Origin: Belnapia arida
Lineage (GTDB): Bacteria; Pseudomonadota; Alphaproteobacteria; Acetobacterales; Acetobacteraceae
Direction: 5' to 3'
Length of the DNA: 64,000 nt
Assembly (NCBI RefSeq): GCF_016773205.1
Contig: NZ_JAETWB010000004.1
Coordinates: forward strand, 186,001-250,000
Shown here: positions 23,430-32,931 of the stretch, one piece after another
Numbering within the stretch: the stretch's first letter is position 1
Layout: every line of letters begins with the position of its first letter
Notes under the pieces: generated by a model
What the model saw: only the letters and a program-made list of their open reading frames with translations
Databases searched by the model: none
What the model was told of the DNA's origin: nothing
Translations under genes and position numbers: made by a program

Positions 23430-23903
23430 TCAGCGGAAGGCGACGGCGGTGATCTCATAGGCGCGGGCACCGCCCGGCGCCGGCACCTCGACGCTGTCGC
23501 CCACCTTCTTGCCGATCAGCGCCTTGGCGAGCGGCGAGGAGATGGAGATGGAATTCACCTTCATGTCCGCCTCATAGGCACCGACGATCCGGTAGGTCTT
23601 CTGCTCCTCCGTCTCCTCGTCGACGACGGTGACGCGGGCGCCGAATTTCACCTGGTCGCCGGAGAGCTTCGAAACGTCGATCACCTCGGCGGCCGGGATG
23701 ATCGTCTCCAGCTCGGCGATCCGGCCCTCGATGAAGGACTGCCGCTCGCGTGCCGCGTGGTACTCGGCGTTCTCGGAAAGGTCGCCATGCGCCCGGGCCT
23801 CGGCGATCGCACGGATCACCGCCGGGCGCTCCTCGGCCCGGAGGACCTTCAGCTCCTCTTCCAGCTTCGCCAGACCTTCCGCGGTCATGGGGAACTTCTG
23901 CAC
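23430..23903 (-). CDS. greA: transcription elongation factor GreA
   Basis: A 157-residue factor that stimulates the RNA cleavage activity of backtracked RNA polymerase. The N-terminal coiled coil holds the acidic tip [16 protein letters not shown], and the C-terminal FKBP-like domain ends in [17 protein letters not shown] starting [19 protein letters not shown] gives exactly the usual length, with GGAAGGG just upstream; the open frame further upstream was discarded. It follows carB by about 200 bases and is eight bases before ilvA. Confidence 0.95.
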   Translation of the reverse strand: MQKFPMTAEGLAKLEEELKVLRAEERPAVIRAIAEARAHGDLSENAEYHAARERQSFIEGRIAELETIIPAAEVIDVSKLSGDQVKFGARVTVVDEETEEQKTYRIVGAYEADMKVNSISISSPLAKALIGKKVGDSVEVPAPGGARAYEITAVAFR

Positions 23904-24054
23904 GGCTAGCCCTTCCCTTGAGCATATCGAAGCGGAGTGTGCGCGGTCCGCCACCGCAAGTGCAGCCAAAAAACGCTGACCCAGCCCACCACCCTTGCGG
24001 TTGCGGCACGGGATGGCGAGTGGAAACACGGAAACCGGGCACCGGGTTCCGGCC

Positions 24055-24073
24055 CGCCGGGGGAAACCCGGCG
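24055..24073 (-). terminator. possible weak terminator after carB
   Basis: A 7-bp stem (CGCCGGG / CCCGGCG) with a five-base loop lies about 27 bases beyond the carB stop on the minus strand. It has no clear T-run, so it may only slow transcription or need Rho. If it works, greA and ilvA need their own promoter within 23904-24054; I see no strong -35/-10 pair there. Confidence 0.3.
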
Positions 24074-24099
24074 AACCTCAGTGGAACCCGCGCCCGGGA

Positions 24100-27000
24100 T
24101 CAGAACGAGCGATGAAAATAGGCCTGCAACGGCGCCACATCAAGGGTTCCGGCCTTGAGCGCCGCAATGGCATGCACCGCCGCCCGGGCCCCGGCCGCCG
24201 TGGTGTAATGCGGCACCCCATGGGTCAGGGCGGAGCGGCGGATGTCGAAGCTGTCCGCCACCGACTGCCCACCGCCCGTGGTGTTGATGACGAGCTGGAT
24301 GTCGCCGGACTTGATGGCGTCCACGCAATGCGGCCGCCCCTCCAGCACCTTGTTGATGATCTCGCAGGCGAGGCCGGCCTCGCGGATGCGGGCCGCCGTC
24401 CCCCGCGTCGCCACCACCGCGAAGCCCATGTCGATCAGCCGCCGGGCGAGGACCACCGCGGCCGGCTTGTCGCTCTCCTTCACCGAGATGAAGGCGGCAC
24501 CCGCCAGCGGCAGCTTCACCCCGGCGCCGAGCTGCGCCTTGGCGAAGGCACGCTCGAAGCTGGCATCCAGCCCCATCACCTCGCCGGTCGACTTCATCTC
24601 CGGCCCGAGGATCACGTCGACATTGGGAAAGCGGTTGAAGGGGAAGACCGCCTCCTTCACCGCCACATGCCGGTTGATGGCGCTGTCGTCCAGGTCGAAC
24701 TCGCCGAGCCGCTGCCCGGCCATGACCAGCGCGCCGATCTTCGCCACCGGCACGCCCGTCGCCTTGGCGACGAAGGGCACGGTGCGCGAGGCGCGCGGAT
24801 TGACCTCGAGGACGAAGATCTCCCCGTCCTTCACCGCATACTGGACGTTCATCAGCCCCTTGACCTTGAGGGCCTTGGCCATCGCCTCGGTCTCCGCCTT
24901 CAGCTCGGTGACGATGGCGGGGGGCAGCGAGTAGGGGGGCAGGGAGCAGGCGCTGTCGCCTGAATGGATGCCCGCCTCCTCGATATGCTCCATGACGCCG
25001 GCGACATAGACGGTGCCGTCCTCGTCGGCGATGCAGTCCACATCGACCTCGATGGCGTCCGCCAGGTACTGGTCGATCAGGATCGGGTTCTCGCCCGAGA
25101 CCCTCACCGCCTCCTGGCCGAAGCGCATGAGCTGCTCGCGGTTCCAGGCGATCTCCATCGCCCGCCCACCCAGCACGTAGCTCGGCCGGACGACGACGGG
25201 GTAGCCGATGCGCTCGGCCTCCCGTGCCGCCTCCTCCAGCGTCCGCGCCGTGCCGTTCTGCGGCTGCCGCAGGCCGAGACCCTTCAGCAGGTGCTGGAAC
25301 CGCTCACGGTCCTCCGCGATGTCGATCGCCTCCGCCGAGGTGCCGAGGATCGGGATGCCCGCCTTGTGCAGCGCCTGGCTCAGCTTCAGCGGCGTCTGCC
25401 CGCCATACTGCACGATGCAGCCGAGCAACCTGCCGCGCTCCTGCTCCTTCCGCAGCAGGGAGAGCACGTCCTCCCCGGTCAGCGGCTCGAAATAGAGCCG
25501 ATCGGAGGTGTCGTAGTCGGTCGAGACCGTCTCCGGGTTGCAGTTGACCATGATGGTCTCGAAGCCCGCTTCCTTCAGCGCGTAGCAGGCATGGACGCAG
25601 CAATAGTCGAACTCGATGCCCTGGCCGATTCGGTTCGGCCCGCCGCCGAGGATGACGACCTTCTGTCGGTCCGTCGGCCGGCTCTCGCATTCCGGCACGC
25701 CGAAGCCACCTTCATAGGTCGAGTACATATAAGGCGTGTCGGAAGCAAACTCCGCCGCGCAGGTGTCGATCCGCTTGAACACCGGCATGACGCCCAGCTT
25801 CAGCCGCAGCGCCTCGACCGCCGCCTCGCCCTGCCCGGTCAGCTTGCCGAGCTGCTTGTCGGAGAAGCCAAGCGCCTTAAGCCCCCGCAGCCCGGTCGCC
25901 GTCCGTGGCAGCCCATCGGCCTTCACCCGGCGCTCGGCGGCGACGACCTTCTCCACCTCGCGCAGGAACCAGGAATCGAATTTGCTCGCCTCGGCGATCT
26001 CCGCCAGCGAGACGCCCGCCCGCATCGCCTGCGCCGCCATGACGATCCGGTCCGGCCGCGGCGTGGCCAGCGCCGCATGGAAGGCCTGCGCGCTGCCATC
26101 CCCCGGCGCCGCGATCTCGTCGAGCCCCGACAGCCCCGTCTCCAGGCTGCGCAGCCCCTTCTGCAAGGCCTCGGCGAAGCTGCGGCCGATCGCCATCGCC
26201 TCGCCGACCGACTTCATGCTGGTGGTCAGCGTCGCCGGCGTGCCGGGGAATTTCTCGAAGGTGAAGCGCGGGATCTTCACCACCACATAGTCGATGGTCG
26301 GCTCGAAGCTGGCCGGCGTCACCATGGTGATGTCGTTCGTCAGTTCATCGAGCGTGTAGCCGACGGCGAGCTTGGCCGCGACCTTGGCGATCGGGAAGCC
26401 CGTCGCCTTCGAGGCCAGCGCGGAGGAGCGGCTGACGCGCGGGTTCATCTCGATCACCACCATGCGCCCGTCGGCCGGGTTGATGCCGAACTGCACGTTG
26501 GAGCCGCCGGTATCGACGCCGATCTCGCGGAGGCAGGCGATGCTGGCATCGCGCATCCGCTGGTATTCCTTGTCGGTGAGCGTCAGCGCCGGGGCGATGG
26601 TGACGCTGTCGCCCGTATGCACGCCCATCGCGTCCAGGTTCTCGATGGAGCAGATGATGATGCAGTTGTCCGCAGTGTCACGGATCACCTCCATCTCGTA
26701 CTCCTTCCAGCCCAGCACGCTCTCCTCGACCAGCACCTCGTTGGTCATCGAGGCGTCGAGGCCGGCGGCCACGATCTGCTCGAATTCCTCGCGGTTATAG
26801 GCGATGCCGCCGCCGGTGCCGCCGAGGGTGAAGGAAGGCCGGATGACGCAGGGCAGCTTGACGAGGTCGAGCGCCGCCCGCGCCTCCTCCATCGTATGCG
26901 CGATGGCCGAGCGCGGGCTCTCGATGCCGATCTTCGTCATCGCATCGCGGAACTTGAGCCGGTCCTCGGCCTTGTCGATGACCTCCGCCTTGGCCCCGAT

Positions 27001-27345
27001 CAGCTCGCAGCCGTACTTCGCCAGCACCCCCGCCTCGGCGAGCTTGAGGGCGGTGTTGAGCGCCGTCTGCCCGCCCATGGTCGGCAGCAGCGCATCCGGC
27101 CGCTCCTTGGCGATGATCTTCTCGACCATCTCCACCGTGATCGGCTCGATATAGGTGGCATCCGCCAGCCCGGGGTCCGTCATGATCGTCGCCGGGTTCG
27201 AGTTCACCAGGACGACGCGATAGCCCTCGGCCCTGAGCGCCTTGCAGGCCTGGGCACCTGAATAGTCGAATTCGCAGGCCTGGCCGATGACGATCGGCCC
27301 GGCGCCGATGATGAGGATGGACTTGATGTCGGTGCGCTTCGGCAT
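24100..27345 (-). CDS. carB: carbamoyl-phosphate synthase large subunit
   Basis: A 1081-residue enzyme that makes carbamoyl phosphate for arginine and pyrimidine synthesis from bicarbonate, ammonia from CarA and two ATP. Two homologous ATP-grasp halves are visible: [19 protein letters not shown] and [11 protein letters not shown] in the first, [19 protein letters not shown] and [13 protein letters not shown] in the second. An MGS-like allosteric domain occupies the last 130 residues ([19 protein letters not shown]). Length is standard. It lies on the same strand as carA, but three other genes separate them. Confidence 0.97.
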   Translation of the reverse strand: MPKRTDIKSILIIGAGPIVIGQACEFDYSGAQACKALRAEGYRVVLVNSNPATIMTDPGLADATYIEPITVEMVEKIIAKERPDALLPTMGGQTALNTALKLAEAGVLAKYGCELIGAKAEVIDKAEDRLKFRDAMTKIGIESPRSAIAHTMEEARAALDLVKLPCVIRPSFTLGGTGGGIAYNREEFEQIVAAGLDASMTNEVLVEESVLGWKEYEMEVIRDTADNCIIICSIENLDAMGVHTGDSVTIAPALTLTDKEYQRMRDASIACLREIGVDTGGSNVQFGINPADGRMVVIEMNPRVSRSSALASKATGFPIAKVAAKLAVGYTLDELTNDITMVTPASFEPTIDYVVVKIPRFTFEKFPGTPATLTTSMKSVGEAMAIGRSFAEALQKGLRSLETGLSGLDEIAAPGDGSAQAFHAALATPRPDRIVMAAQAMRAGVSLAEIAEASKFDSWFLREVEKVVAAERRVKADGLPRTATGLRGLKALGFSDKQLGKLTGQGEAAVEALRLKLGVMPVFKRIDTCAAEFASDTPYMYSTYEGGFGVPECESRPTDRQKVVILGGGPNRIGQGIEFDYCCVHACYALKEAGFETIMVNCNPETVSTDYDTSDRLYFEPLTGEDVLSLLRKEQERGRLLGCIVQYGGQTPLKLSQALHKAGIPILGTSAEAIDIAEDRERFQHLLKGLGLRQPQNGTARTLEEAAREAERIGYPVVVRPSYVLGGRAMEIAWNREQLMRFGQEAVRVSGENPILIDQYLADAIEVDVDCIADEDGTVYVAGVMEHIEEAGIHSGDSACSLPPYSLPPAIVTELKAETEAMAKALKVKGLMNVQYAVKDGEIFVLEVNPRASRTVPFVAKATGVPVAKIGALVMAGQRLGEFDLDDSAINRHVAVKEAVFPFNRFPNVDVILGPEMKSTGEVMGLDASFERAFAKAQLGAGVKLPLAGAAFISVKESDKPAAVVLARRLIDMGFAVVATRGTAARIREAGLACEIINKVLEGRPHCVDAIKSGDIQLVINTTGGGQSVADSFDIRRSALTHGVPHYTTAAGARAAVHAIAALKAGTLDVAPLQAYFHRSF

Positions 27346-27432
27346 GGGTCGGGTATCCGTCGGTTCGGGGCCGTGCAGGCGGCAGCAGGCAGTCGGGGGC
27401 GGGCGCCGGCCGCTATCGTCGGAGCGCGCGCA

Positions 27433-27693
27433 TCAAGGCCGCTCCTCCCGCCGCGCCGCGATCAGCAGCGCCGGCAGCAGCAGCAGGTGGCAGAGGATGA
27501 TCAGGATCACGGCCGCGACCGGCTCCCCCGGCGACGCGTACCAGGCCGAGATCGTGTTGACGACGAGGCCGATGCCGAAGGCCCGCCACGCCGCCTGACG
27601 AGGCGTGCCGACGCGCCGCAGCACCATGGCGAGCACCGCGAGGCTCAGCCCCGTCCAGGACAGGGCGGCCAGGGCGATGAGGAACAGAGTCAT
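27433..27693 (-). CDS. small integral membrane protein, unknown function
   Basis: An 86-residue protein starting MTLFLIALAALSWTGLSLAV. It has two or three predicted membrane helices (residues 2-22, about 37-52 and 58-78) separated by short Arg-rich loops (RRVGTPRQAAWR), with a charged tail REERP. Its ATG overlaps the stop codon of the LysE-type gene as ATGA, so translation is probably coupled. I recognise no family. It sits between the transporter gene and carB. A role with the exporter is possible but unsupported beyond position. Confidence 0.6.
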   Translation of the reverse strand: MTLFLIALAALSWTGLSLAVLAMVLRRVGTPRQAAWRAFGIGLVVNTISAWYASPGEPVAAVILIILCHLLLLPALLIAARREERP

Positions 27694-28325
27694 GCCCGGC
27701 GCCCTTCGCTCGCCAGCTTGACGGCGAGCAGCCCGAGCGCCGCGCCGAGCACCCAGCGCTGCGCCGCCATCCAGCCCGGCCGCGTGCCGAGGAACCGCGC
27801 GACGCCCGCCGCGCCCCAGACCAGCACCGCGTCGAAGGCCGTGCAGATGGCGACCTGCACCGCGCCCAGCACCGCGGCTTGGAGGAAGGCATTCCCCCGC
27901 TCCGGGTCGATGAAGGGCGGCAGCACCGCCATGTAGAACAGCGCCACCTTCGGGTTGAGCGCCGCCGTGGCGCAGCCGACGGAGAACAGCCTGACGGCCG
28001 GCTCCCGTGGCATCGCCCTCGGCGCGAAGACCGGCTGCCCGCCCGGCCTGACGCTCTGCCAGGCGAGATACAGCAGATACGCCGCACCGCCGAGCCGCAG
28101 CACGTCCCAGGCATAGGGGATGGCCAGCAGCGCCGCCGTGATCCCCGCCGCCGCACAGAGCATGATGGCGAGCGACCCCGCCTGGCACCCGGCCAGCGAG
28201 ACCATCCCCGCCCCCGTCCCCTGCGCCAGCGAGCGCGAGACGAGGTAGAGCATGTTCGGCCCCGGCGTTACCGCGAGGCCGAGCGACAGCGCGGCGAAGA
28301 CGAGGAGGGTGTCGGCGGAGGGCAC
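27690..28325 (-). CDS. LysE/RhtB family amino-acid exporter
   Basis: A 211-residue inner-membrane protein with about six hydrophobic segments. The N-terminus holds the family signature AVTPGPNMLYLVSRSLAQG, and AALNPKVALFYMAVLPPFI is the conserved central motif. RhtB-type proteins export amino acids such as threonine, homoserine, lysine or leucine. The start is a GTG three bases after the SDR stop codon, so it is coupled to the upstream gene; its own stop overlaps the small membrane protein gene. The substrate is not predictable. Confidence 0.9.
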   Translation of the reverse strand: MPSADTLLVFAALSLGLAVTPGPNMLYLVSRSLAQGTGAGMVSLAGCQAGSLAIMLCAAAGITAALLAIPYAWDVLRLGGAAYLLYLAWQSVRPGGQPVFAPRAMPREPAVRLFSVGCATAALNPKVALFYMAVLPPFIDPERGNAFLQAAVLGAVQVAICTAFDAVLVWGAAGVARFLGTRPGWMAAQRWVLGAALGLLAVKLASEGRRA

Positions 28326-28328
28326 GGC

Positions 28329-29087
28329 TCAGCCCTGGACCGAGAACCCGCCATCCACCGGAATGGCGACGCCGGTGATGAAGGCGCTCGCATCGCTGCC
28401 GAGGAAGGCCGCCAGACCCTCGAAATCCTCCATCGCGCCCCAGCGCCCCTTCGGCGTCCGCGCGAGCACATTGTCGTTGAGCTGAGGCATGTCCTTCCGT
28501 GCCTTGCGGGTCAGTTCGGTGTCGATCCAGCCCGGCAGCACTGCATTCACCGTGATCCCGTCCGCCGCCCAGGCCACGGCGAGCGACTTGGTGAACTGCA
28601 CCACGCCGCCCTTCGACGCCGCATAGGCGATGTGGAAGGGCAGGCCGAAGATCGACAGCATGGAGCCGTTGTTGATCACCCGCCCATGCCCGCTGCCCTT
28701 GAGGTGCGGATAGGCCGCCTTGGAGGCGAGGTAGGCGCTGGTCAGGTTGGTGTCGATCACCGCATGCCAGTCGGCCTCGGCATAGACCTCCGGCCGGTTG
28801 CGGATATTCGTCCCCGCATTGTTGACCAGGATGTCGATCCCGCCGAAGCGCTCCGCCGTCGCGGCCACCATCGCCTCGATGCTCGCGGCATCCGTCACGT
28901 CGACGATGACCGCATCCGCCTCCGCGCCGAGCCCCTTGAGTTCCGCCACGGCCGCCGCGTTCTTCTCGGCATTCCGGCCGGCGACCATCACGCTGGCGCC
29001 CGCCCTGGCGAGCCCCCGCGCGAAGCCGAGGCCGATCCCGCCATTGCCGCCGGTGACCAGCCCGGTGCGTCCCTTCAGGTCGAACAT
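28329..29087 (-). CDS. short-chain dehydrogenase/reductase
   Basis: A 252-residue NAD(P)-dependent oxidoreductase. The cofactor motif is TGGNGGIGLGFARGLARAG, the catalytic Ser is in NNGSMLSIFG, and Tyr and Lys are in YAASKGGVVQFTKS. It ends with the usual GVAIPVDGGFSVQG. It resembles the 2-deoxy-D-gluconate/gluconate 5-dehydrogenase-like group, but substrate is uncertain. The ATG overlaps the carA stop codon as TGATG, so the SDR is translated by coupling to carA. This is an unexpected partner for a carbamoyl-phosphate gene. Confidence 0.88.
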   Translation of the reverse strand: MFDLKGRTGLVTGGNGGIGLGFARGLARAGASVMVAGRNAEKNAAAVAELKGLGAEADAVIVDVTDAASIEAMVAATAERFGGIDILVNNAGTNIRNRPEVYAEADWHAVIDTNLTSAYLASKAAYPHLKGSGHGRVINNGSMLSIFGLPFHIAYAASKGGVVQFTKSLAVAWAADGITVNAVLPGWIDTELTRKARKDMPQLNDNVLARTPKGRWGAMEDFEGLAAFLGSDASAFITGVAIPVDGGFSVQG

Positions 29088-30469
29088 CACGCCCCTCCCT
29101 TGTTCTTCTCGATCAGCGCGACGAAGCGGTGGAACAGGTGGTGGCTGTCCGTCGGCCCCGGCGACGCTTCCGGATGATACTGCACCGAGAAGGCCGGCCG
29201 GTCCGTCGCCATCAGCCCCTCGTTCGACTGGTCGAAGAGCGAGATGTGCGTGACCTTCACCCCTTCGGGCAGGCTCTTGTCGTCCACCGCGAAGCCATGG
29301 TTCTGGCTGGTGATCTCGACCCGTCCGGTGGCGAGGTCCTTTACCGGCTGGTTCGCCCCCCGGTGCCCGCGATCCAGCTTGTAGGTCTTCCCGCCCAGCG
29401 CGAGGCCCAGCAGCTGATGCCCGAGGCAGATCCCGAAGACCGGCACCCGCTTCTCCAACACGCCCTGGATCGCCGGCACGGCATATGCGCCCGTCGCCGC
29501 CGGATCACCCGGCCCGTTGGAGAGGAAGACGCCATCCGGCTCGTGGCGCAGGATCTCCTCCGCCGTCGCCGTCGCCGGCACCACCGTCACGTCGAGCCCG
29601 GCCGAGGCGAGGCAGCGCAGGATGTTCCGCTTCGCGCCGTAATCGACCGCGACGACCTTGTGCTTCGCCGCCGTCTGCCGCCCGAACCCCTCCGGCCAGG
29701 CCCAGGTGGTCTCGTCCCAATGATAGGACTGCCGGCAGGAGACCTCCTTCGCGAGATCCATCCCCTCAAGCCCCGGCCAAGCCGCCGCCTGCGCGCGCAG
29801 CGCATCGAGGTCGAACCGCCCATCGGCCGGGAAGCACAGCACCCCGTTCGGCGCCCCGCCGTCGCGGATGCGGATGGTCAGCGCCCGCGTATCGACGCCC
29901 GCGATCCCCGGGATGCCGAAGGACTTCAGCCAGTCGTCGAGGTGCCGCGTCGCCCGGTAGTTGGCCGGCTCGGTCAGGTCCTGCTTGACGACGAGCCCCC
30001 GCGCCGCCGGCGTCACCGCCTCGATATCCTCGGGGTTGGCGCCGACATTGCCGATATGCGGGAAGGTGAAGGTGATGATCTGGCCGGCATAGGAGGGGTC
30101 GGTCAGCGTCTCCTGATACCCGGTCATGCCGGTGTTGAAGCAGACCTCGGCCACCGGCGCCGCCCCCGGCGCCGTCTGCGCCCCGAAGCCTCGCCCCCAG
30201 AAGACGCTGCCATCGGCCAGCACCAGGCAGGCGGTCGCACCCTCGGGCGCGGTCTCGGTCTGGGGCATCTCTGTCTCCACACGGGGTTCGGGGGTGCCGG
30301 GCATGTCGGCGAGCGTCAGCCCGGTGGCGGCGAGGATGGCGGGCCAGTGGCGGGGCGGGATGGCTCGCGCCTGCCGCCACTTCCGCACCGCCTCGGTGCC
30401 GATGCCGCAACGCGCCGCGGCGGCCTCGGGGCCGCCGAGCTGGGCGATGATCTCTTCGACGGTCCGCAT
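29087..30469 (-). CDS. carA: carbamoyl-phosphate synthase small subunit, with an in-frame N-terminal HTH domain
   Basis: The CarA part, from M at 30268, is 393 residues: an N-terminal domain (CFNTGMTGYQETLTDPSYAG) and a class I glutamine amidotransferase with the Cys nucleophile in FGICLGHQLLG and His in SVQYHPEASPGP. It supplies ammonia to CarB. The reading frame continues upstream without a stop to a Met at 30469, adding 67 residues that form a Cro/YdaS-like helix-turn-helix (EEIIAQLGGPEAAAARCGIG, then AVRKWRQARAIPPRHW). Either a fused 460-residue protein is made, or CarA starts internally at 30268, where GGAG lies six bases upstream. The stop overlaps the SDR start. Confidence 0.93.
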   Translation of the reverse strand: MRTVEEIIAQLGGPEAAAARCGIGTEAVRKWRQARAIPPRHWPAILAATGLTLADMPGTPEPRVETEMPQTETAPEGATACLVLADGSVFWGRGFGAQTAPGAAPVAEVCFNTGMTGYQETLTDPSYAGQIITFTFPHIGNVGANPEDIEAVTPAARGLVVKQDLTEPANYRATRHLDDWLKSFGIPGIAGVDTRALTIRIRDGGAPNGVLCFPADGRFDLDALRAQAAAWPGLEGMDLAKEVSCRQSYHWDETTWAWPEGFGRQTAAKHKVVAVDYGAKRNILRCLASAGLDVTVVPATATAEEILRHEPDGVFLSNGPGDPAATGAYAVPAIQGVLEKRVPVFGICLGHQLLGLALGGKTYKLDRGHRGANQPVKDLATGRVEITSQNHGFAVDDKSLPEGVKVTHISLFDQSNEGLMATDRPAFSVQYHPEASPGPTDSHHLFHRFVALIEKNKGGA

Positions 30470-30482
30470 GGCCCGAACATGC

Positions 30483-30497
30483 GGGAAGGAACTTCCC
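30483..30497. promoter_or_regulatory. palindromic operator candidate 1 upstream of HTH-carA
   Basis: GGGAAGGAACTTCCC has perfect 6-bp arms around a 3-base centre and starts 13 bases before the HTH start codon. With the second site it forms a pair of near-identical palindromes 38 bp apart centre to centre, as expected for a dimeric HTH regulator. The HTH encoded just downstream is an obvious candidate binder. That link is inference. Confidence 0.5.
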
Positions 30498-30519
30498 ATT
30501 TCAAGCCGGAAGCGGGGCG

Positions 30520-30536
30520 TGGGAAACAACTTCCCA
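30520..30536. promoter_or_regulatory. palindromic operator candidate 2 between carA and yqeY
   Basis: TGGGAAACAACTTCCCA has 7-bp arms with one mismatch and shares GGGAA...CTTCCC with site 1. It lies in the divergent carA-yqeY promoter region, about 55 bases before the yqeY start, so binding could affect both genes. Confidence 0.5.
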
Positions 30537-30591
30537 TTCCCCCCTCCGCCCCACCCCATGCTACAGCCCCGCACCCCATAGCATCGGAGAC

Positions 30592-31062
30592 ATGTCCATG
30601 GCCGAGGATCTGCGCAGCCGCTTCACCGCATCGTTGAAGGAGGCCATGCTCGCCAAGGACGCGGCCCGCACCTCCACCCTCCGCATGATCCTGGCCAAGC
30701 TGAAGGACGTGGACATCGCCGCCCGTCCCTCCGGCATCGACAAGGTGCCGGACGACCAAGTCACCGCCATGCTCCGCGGCATGGCCAAGAGCCGGCGCGA
30801 GAGCGTCGAGCTCTACCGCCAGGGCAACCGTCCCGAACTCGCCGAGAAGGAGGAGGCGGAGATCGCCGTCATCGAGGGCTTCCTGCCCCAGCAGATGGAC
30901 GAGTCCGCGATGCAGGCCGCCGTCCAGGCCGCCATCGCCGAGACCGGCGCCAGCGGCATCAAGGAGATGGGCAAGGTGATGGCCGCCCTGCGGGCGAAGC
31001 ACGCCGCCAGCCTCGACATGGCCAAGGCAGGCCCGCTGGTGAAGGCGGCCCTCGGAGGCTGA
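30592..31062 (+). CDS. GatB/YqeY domain protein
   Basis: A 156-residue helical protein of the GatB/YqeY family (TSTLRMILAKLKDVDIAARP, EIAVIEGFLPQQMD, GKVMAALRAKHAASLDMAKA). YqeY resembles the tRNA-binding tail of the amidotransferase GatB, but its function is not settled. An ATG at the third codon is an alternative start; CGGAGA precedes. It is divergent from carA, a neighbourhood that recurs in alphaproteobacteria, where dnaG and rpoD often follow. Here they do not, and a DUF1028 gene follows convergently. Confidence 0.9.
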   Translation: MSMAEDLRSRFTASLKEAMLAKDAARTSTLRMILAKLKDVDIAARPSGIDKVPDDQVTAMLRGMAKSRRESVELYRQGNRPELAEKEEAEIAVIEGFLPQQMDESAMQAAVQAAIAETGASGIKEMGKVMAALRAKHAASLDMAKAGPLVKAALGG

Positions 31063-31080
31063 GAGGGACGGGGGAGGGGC

Positions 31081-31800
31081 CTACCGCCGGAACCGCAGGC
31101 TCGACCCCTTCCGCCGCCAGCCCGCCTCGATCGCGTCGAGGTCGATCCAGCCCGACGGGTTGGCCTTGCGCGGCTGGTCCCTAAGCCCCGGCTCCCGCTC
31201 CCGCCGCCAGAGGCCGAGCAGCCGCCCGAGCTCGCCCAACGGCTCCGGGTGGTCGTCGACACGCAGGTTGATGTCGGGGAAGTCCTCCGTCGTCGTCAGC
31301 AGCAGCGCCGCCGATTGCCGCCCGCGCCGGTCGCCGCCCGCGGCGTCCCCGGCCTCGAGCGCCGCCACCAGCCGCTCGGCCAGCGGCAGGTCGTCCTTGG
31401 TGACGAAGGCCGCCATCGTATCCGCCAGCACCGCCTCGCCGGCCAGCATGTTGCCTGCAACGGAGAAGCCCTGGCCCGGCCGGTCGCCGCACCATTCCAC
31501 GCAATTCTGCCCGGTCCAGGCCGCGCTTCGCCCATGCCGGTCGACGGCATGGACCTGCCGGATGCCGCGCCCCTCGTCCCCCGCCAGCGCGCTCTCGATC
31601 GCCGCCGTCGGCGACAGCCCCCGTGCCATCCCGTCCAGCACCGCGGGGCCCAGGTAGCGGTTGGTCATCGACTGGGTGGACACCGCCCCAACCCCCGAGC
31701 GCACGAAGGGGCAGCTCGCGCCAACGGCGAAGGCGCATGTCGTCACGGCTACGGCGAAGGCGCCGGTCGCTGGGTCATGCGCAACGATGGACCAAGTCAT
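31081..31800 (-). CDS. DUF1028 family protein, Ntn-hydrolase-like
   Basis: A 239-residue protein. The start MTWSIVAHDPATGAFAVAV and the segments GVGAVSTQSMTN and GFSVAGNMLAGEAVL are the conserved DUF1028 blocks. The family has an Ntn-hydrolase-like fold and often sits near amidohydrolases or peptidases; its reaction is not established to my knowledge. No signal peptide is evident. The C-terminal 40 residues are Trp/Arg-rich and may be a small extra domain. It is convergent with yqeY (18-base gap) and divergent from a Bug receptor gene. Confidence 0.8.
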   Translation of the reverse strand: MTWSIVAHDPATGAFAVAVTTCAFAVGASCPFVRSGVGAVSTQSMTNRYLGPAVLDGMARGLSPTAAIESALAGDEGRGIRQVHAVDRHGRSAAWTGQNCVEWCGDRPGQGFSVAGNMLAGEAVLADTMAAFVTKDDLPLAERLVAALEAGDAAGGDRRGRQSAALLLTTTEDFPDINLRVDDHPEPLGELGRLLGLWRREREPGLRDQPRKANPSGWIDLDAIEAGWRRKGSSLRFRR

Positions 31801-31924
31801 GCAGGACGTCTCCCCTTCCGAGCCGGGCCCGGACCATATGCGTTTTCACAGATTCCGCCAGCGGTTGCGCCCGCCGCGGCCCGGCGGCACCCTGCGCGCC
31901 GCTACAATCGGGGAGGGGACTACC

Positions 31925-32926
31925 ATGTCGCAAGCGTCACGTGCATGGTGCCGGCGCACGCTCCTGGGCGGCCTCGCCCTTCCGGCGCTCGCCCGCGCGC
32001 AACCGGCCGCCTCCCCCTGGCCGGACCGGCCCGTCCGTCTCATCGTCCCCTTCGGCGCCGGTGGCGCCATCGACACCCTCTCGCGCACCGTCGCCAACGC
32101 CTTCCCGGTGCTCGCCAACGGCCATGCGCTGGTGGTCGAGAACCGCGCCGGGGCCGGCGGCACCATCGCCGGGGCCGTGGTGGCCGGCGCCCGCCCCGAC
32201 GGCGCCACGCTGATGATGGCCGACCTCTCGCCCAATGCCATCGGCCGCGAGCTGCAGCCGAGCCTCGGCTACGACCCGATGCGCGCCTTCACCCCGATCT
32301 GCCACCTGATCAACCTGCCCCTCGTCCTCCTCGCCCCGATGGCGCTGCCGGTGACCGACCTGCCCGGCTTCCTCGACCTCGCCCGCCGCCGCAGCGACAT
32401 GGTCTATGCCCATCCCGGCATCGGCTATATCGGCCACCTGGCGCAGGAATTGCTGCTCCGCCGCACCGGCCTGACCATGACGCCCGTGCCCTATCGCAGC
32501 GGCGCCGAAGTCGCCCGCAGCCTGCTCGCCAACGAGACCAGCAGCAGCATCATCACCGTCTCGACCAGCCTGCCCTTCATCCGCGAGGGCAAGCTGCGGC
32601 CGCTTGCGGTGGCTGGGCGGCAGCGCCACCCCTTCCTGCCCGATGTGCCCACCATCGCGGAGGCTGGCGGCACGGCGCTCGCCGGCTTCGAGGCCCAGGG
32701 CTGGCACGGCATCGTGGGCCCCGCCGGCCTGCCCGAGCCGGTGGTCGAGGCCACCAACCGCGTCTTCAACGCCGCCCTCCGCCAGCCCGAGGTCGCCCGG
32801 GTGATCGAGCAGACCCAGGCCTCGCAGGTCGTCGGCGGCAGCCCCGCCGATTTCGCTGCCTTCCTCCAGGCCGAGCATGCCCGCTGGGCACCGCTGATCC
32901 AGGCCGCCGGCATCCGCACGGAGTAA
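31925..32926 (+). CDS. Bug family substrate-binding protein
   Basis: A 333-residue periplasmic receptor with a twin-arginine-like leader (SRAWCRRTLLGGLALPALA) ending at ARAQ. Family motifs are PDRPVRLIVPFGAGGAIDTL and VVENRAGAGGTIAGA; YGGH-like and PYRSGAEV segments follow. GGGGAGGGG precedes the ATG. No TctA/TctB partner genes are nearby. It starts 124 bases from the divergent DUF1028 gene and ends five bases before the Nudix gene, with which it may be co-transcribed. Confidence 0.85.
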   Translation: MSQASRAWCRRTLLGGLALPALARAQPAASPWPDRPVRLIVPFGAGGAIDTLSRTVANAFPVLANGHALVVENRAGAGGTIAGAVVAGARPDGATLMMADLSPNAIGRELQPSLGYDPMRAFTPICHLINLPLVLLAPMALPVTDLPGFLDLARRRSDMVYAHPGIGYIGHLAQELLLRRTGLTMTPVPYRSGAEVARSLLANETSSSIITVSTSLPFIREGKLRPLAVAGRQRHPFLPDVPTIAEAGGTALAGFEAQGWHGIVGPAGLPEPVVEATNRVFNAALRQPEVARVIEQTQASQVVGGSPADFAAFLQAEHARWAPLIQAAGIRTE

Positions 32927-32931
32927 CCCGC

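Noticed and set aside
31249-32931. Long open frame leading into the Nudix gene
   Set aside because: It is antisense to the DUF1028 gene and out of frame with the Bug receptor gene. The Nudix domain begins right after a GTG at 32932.
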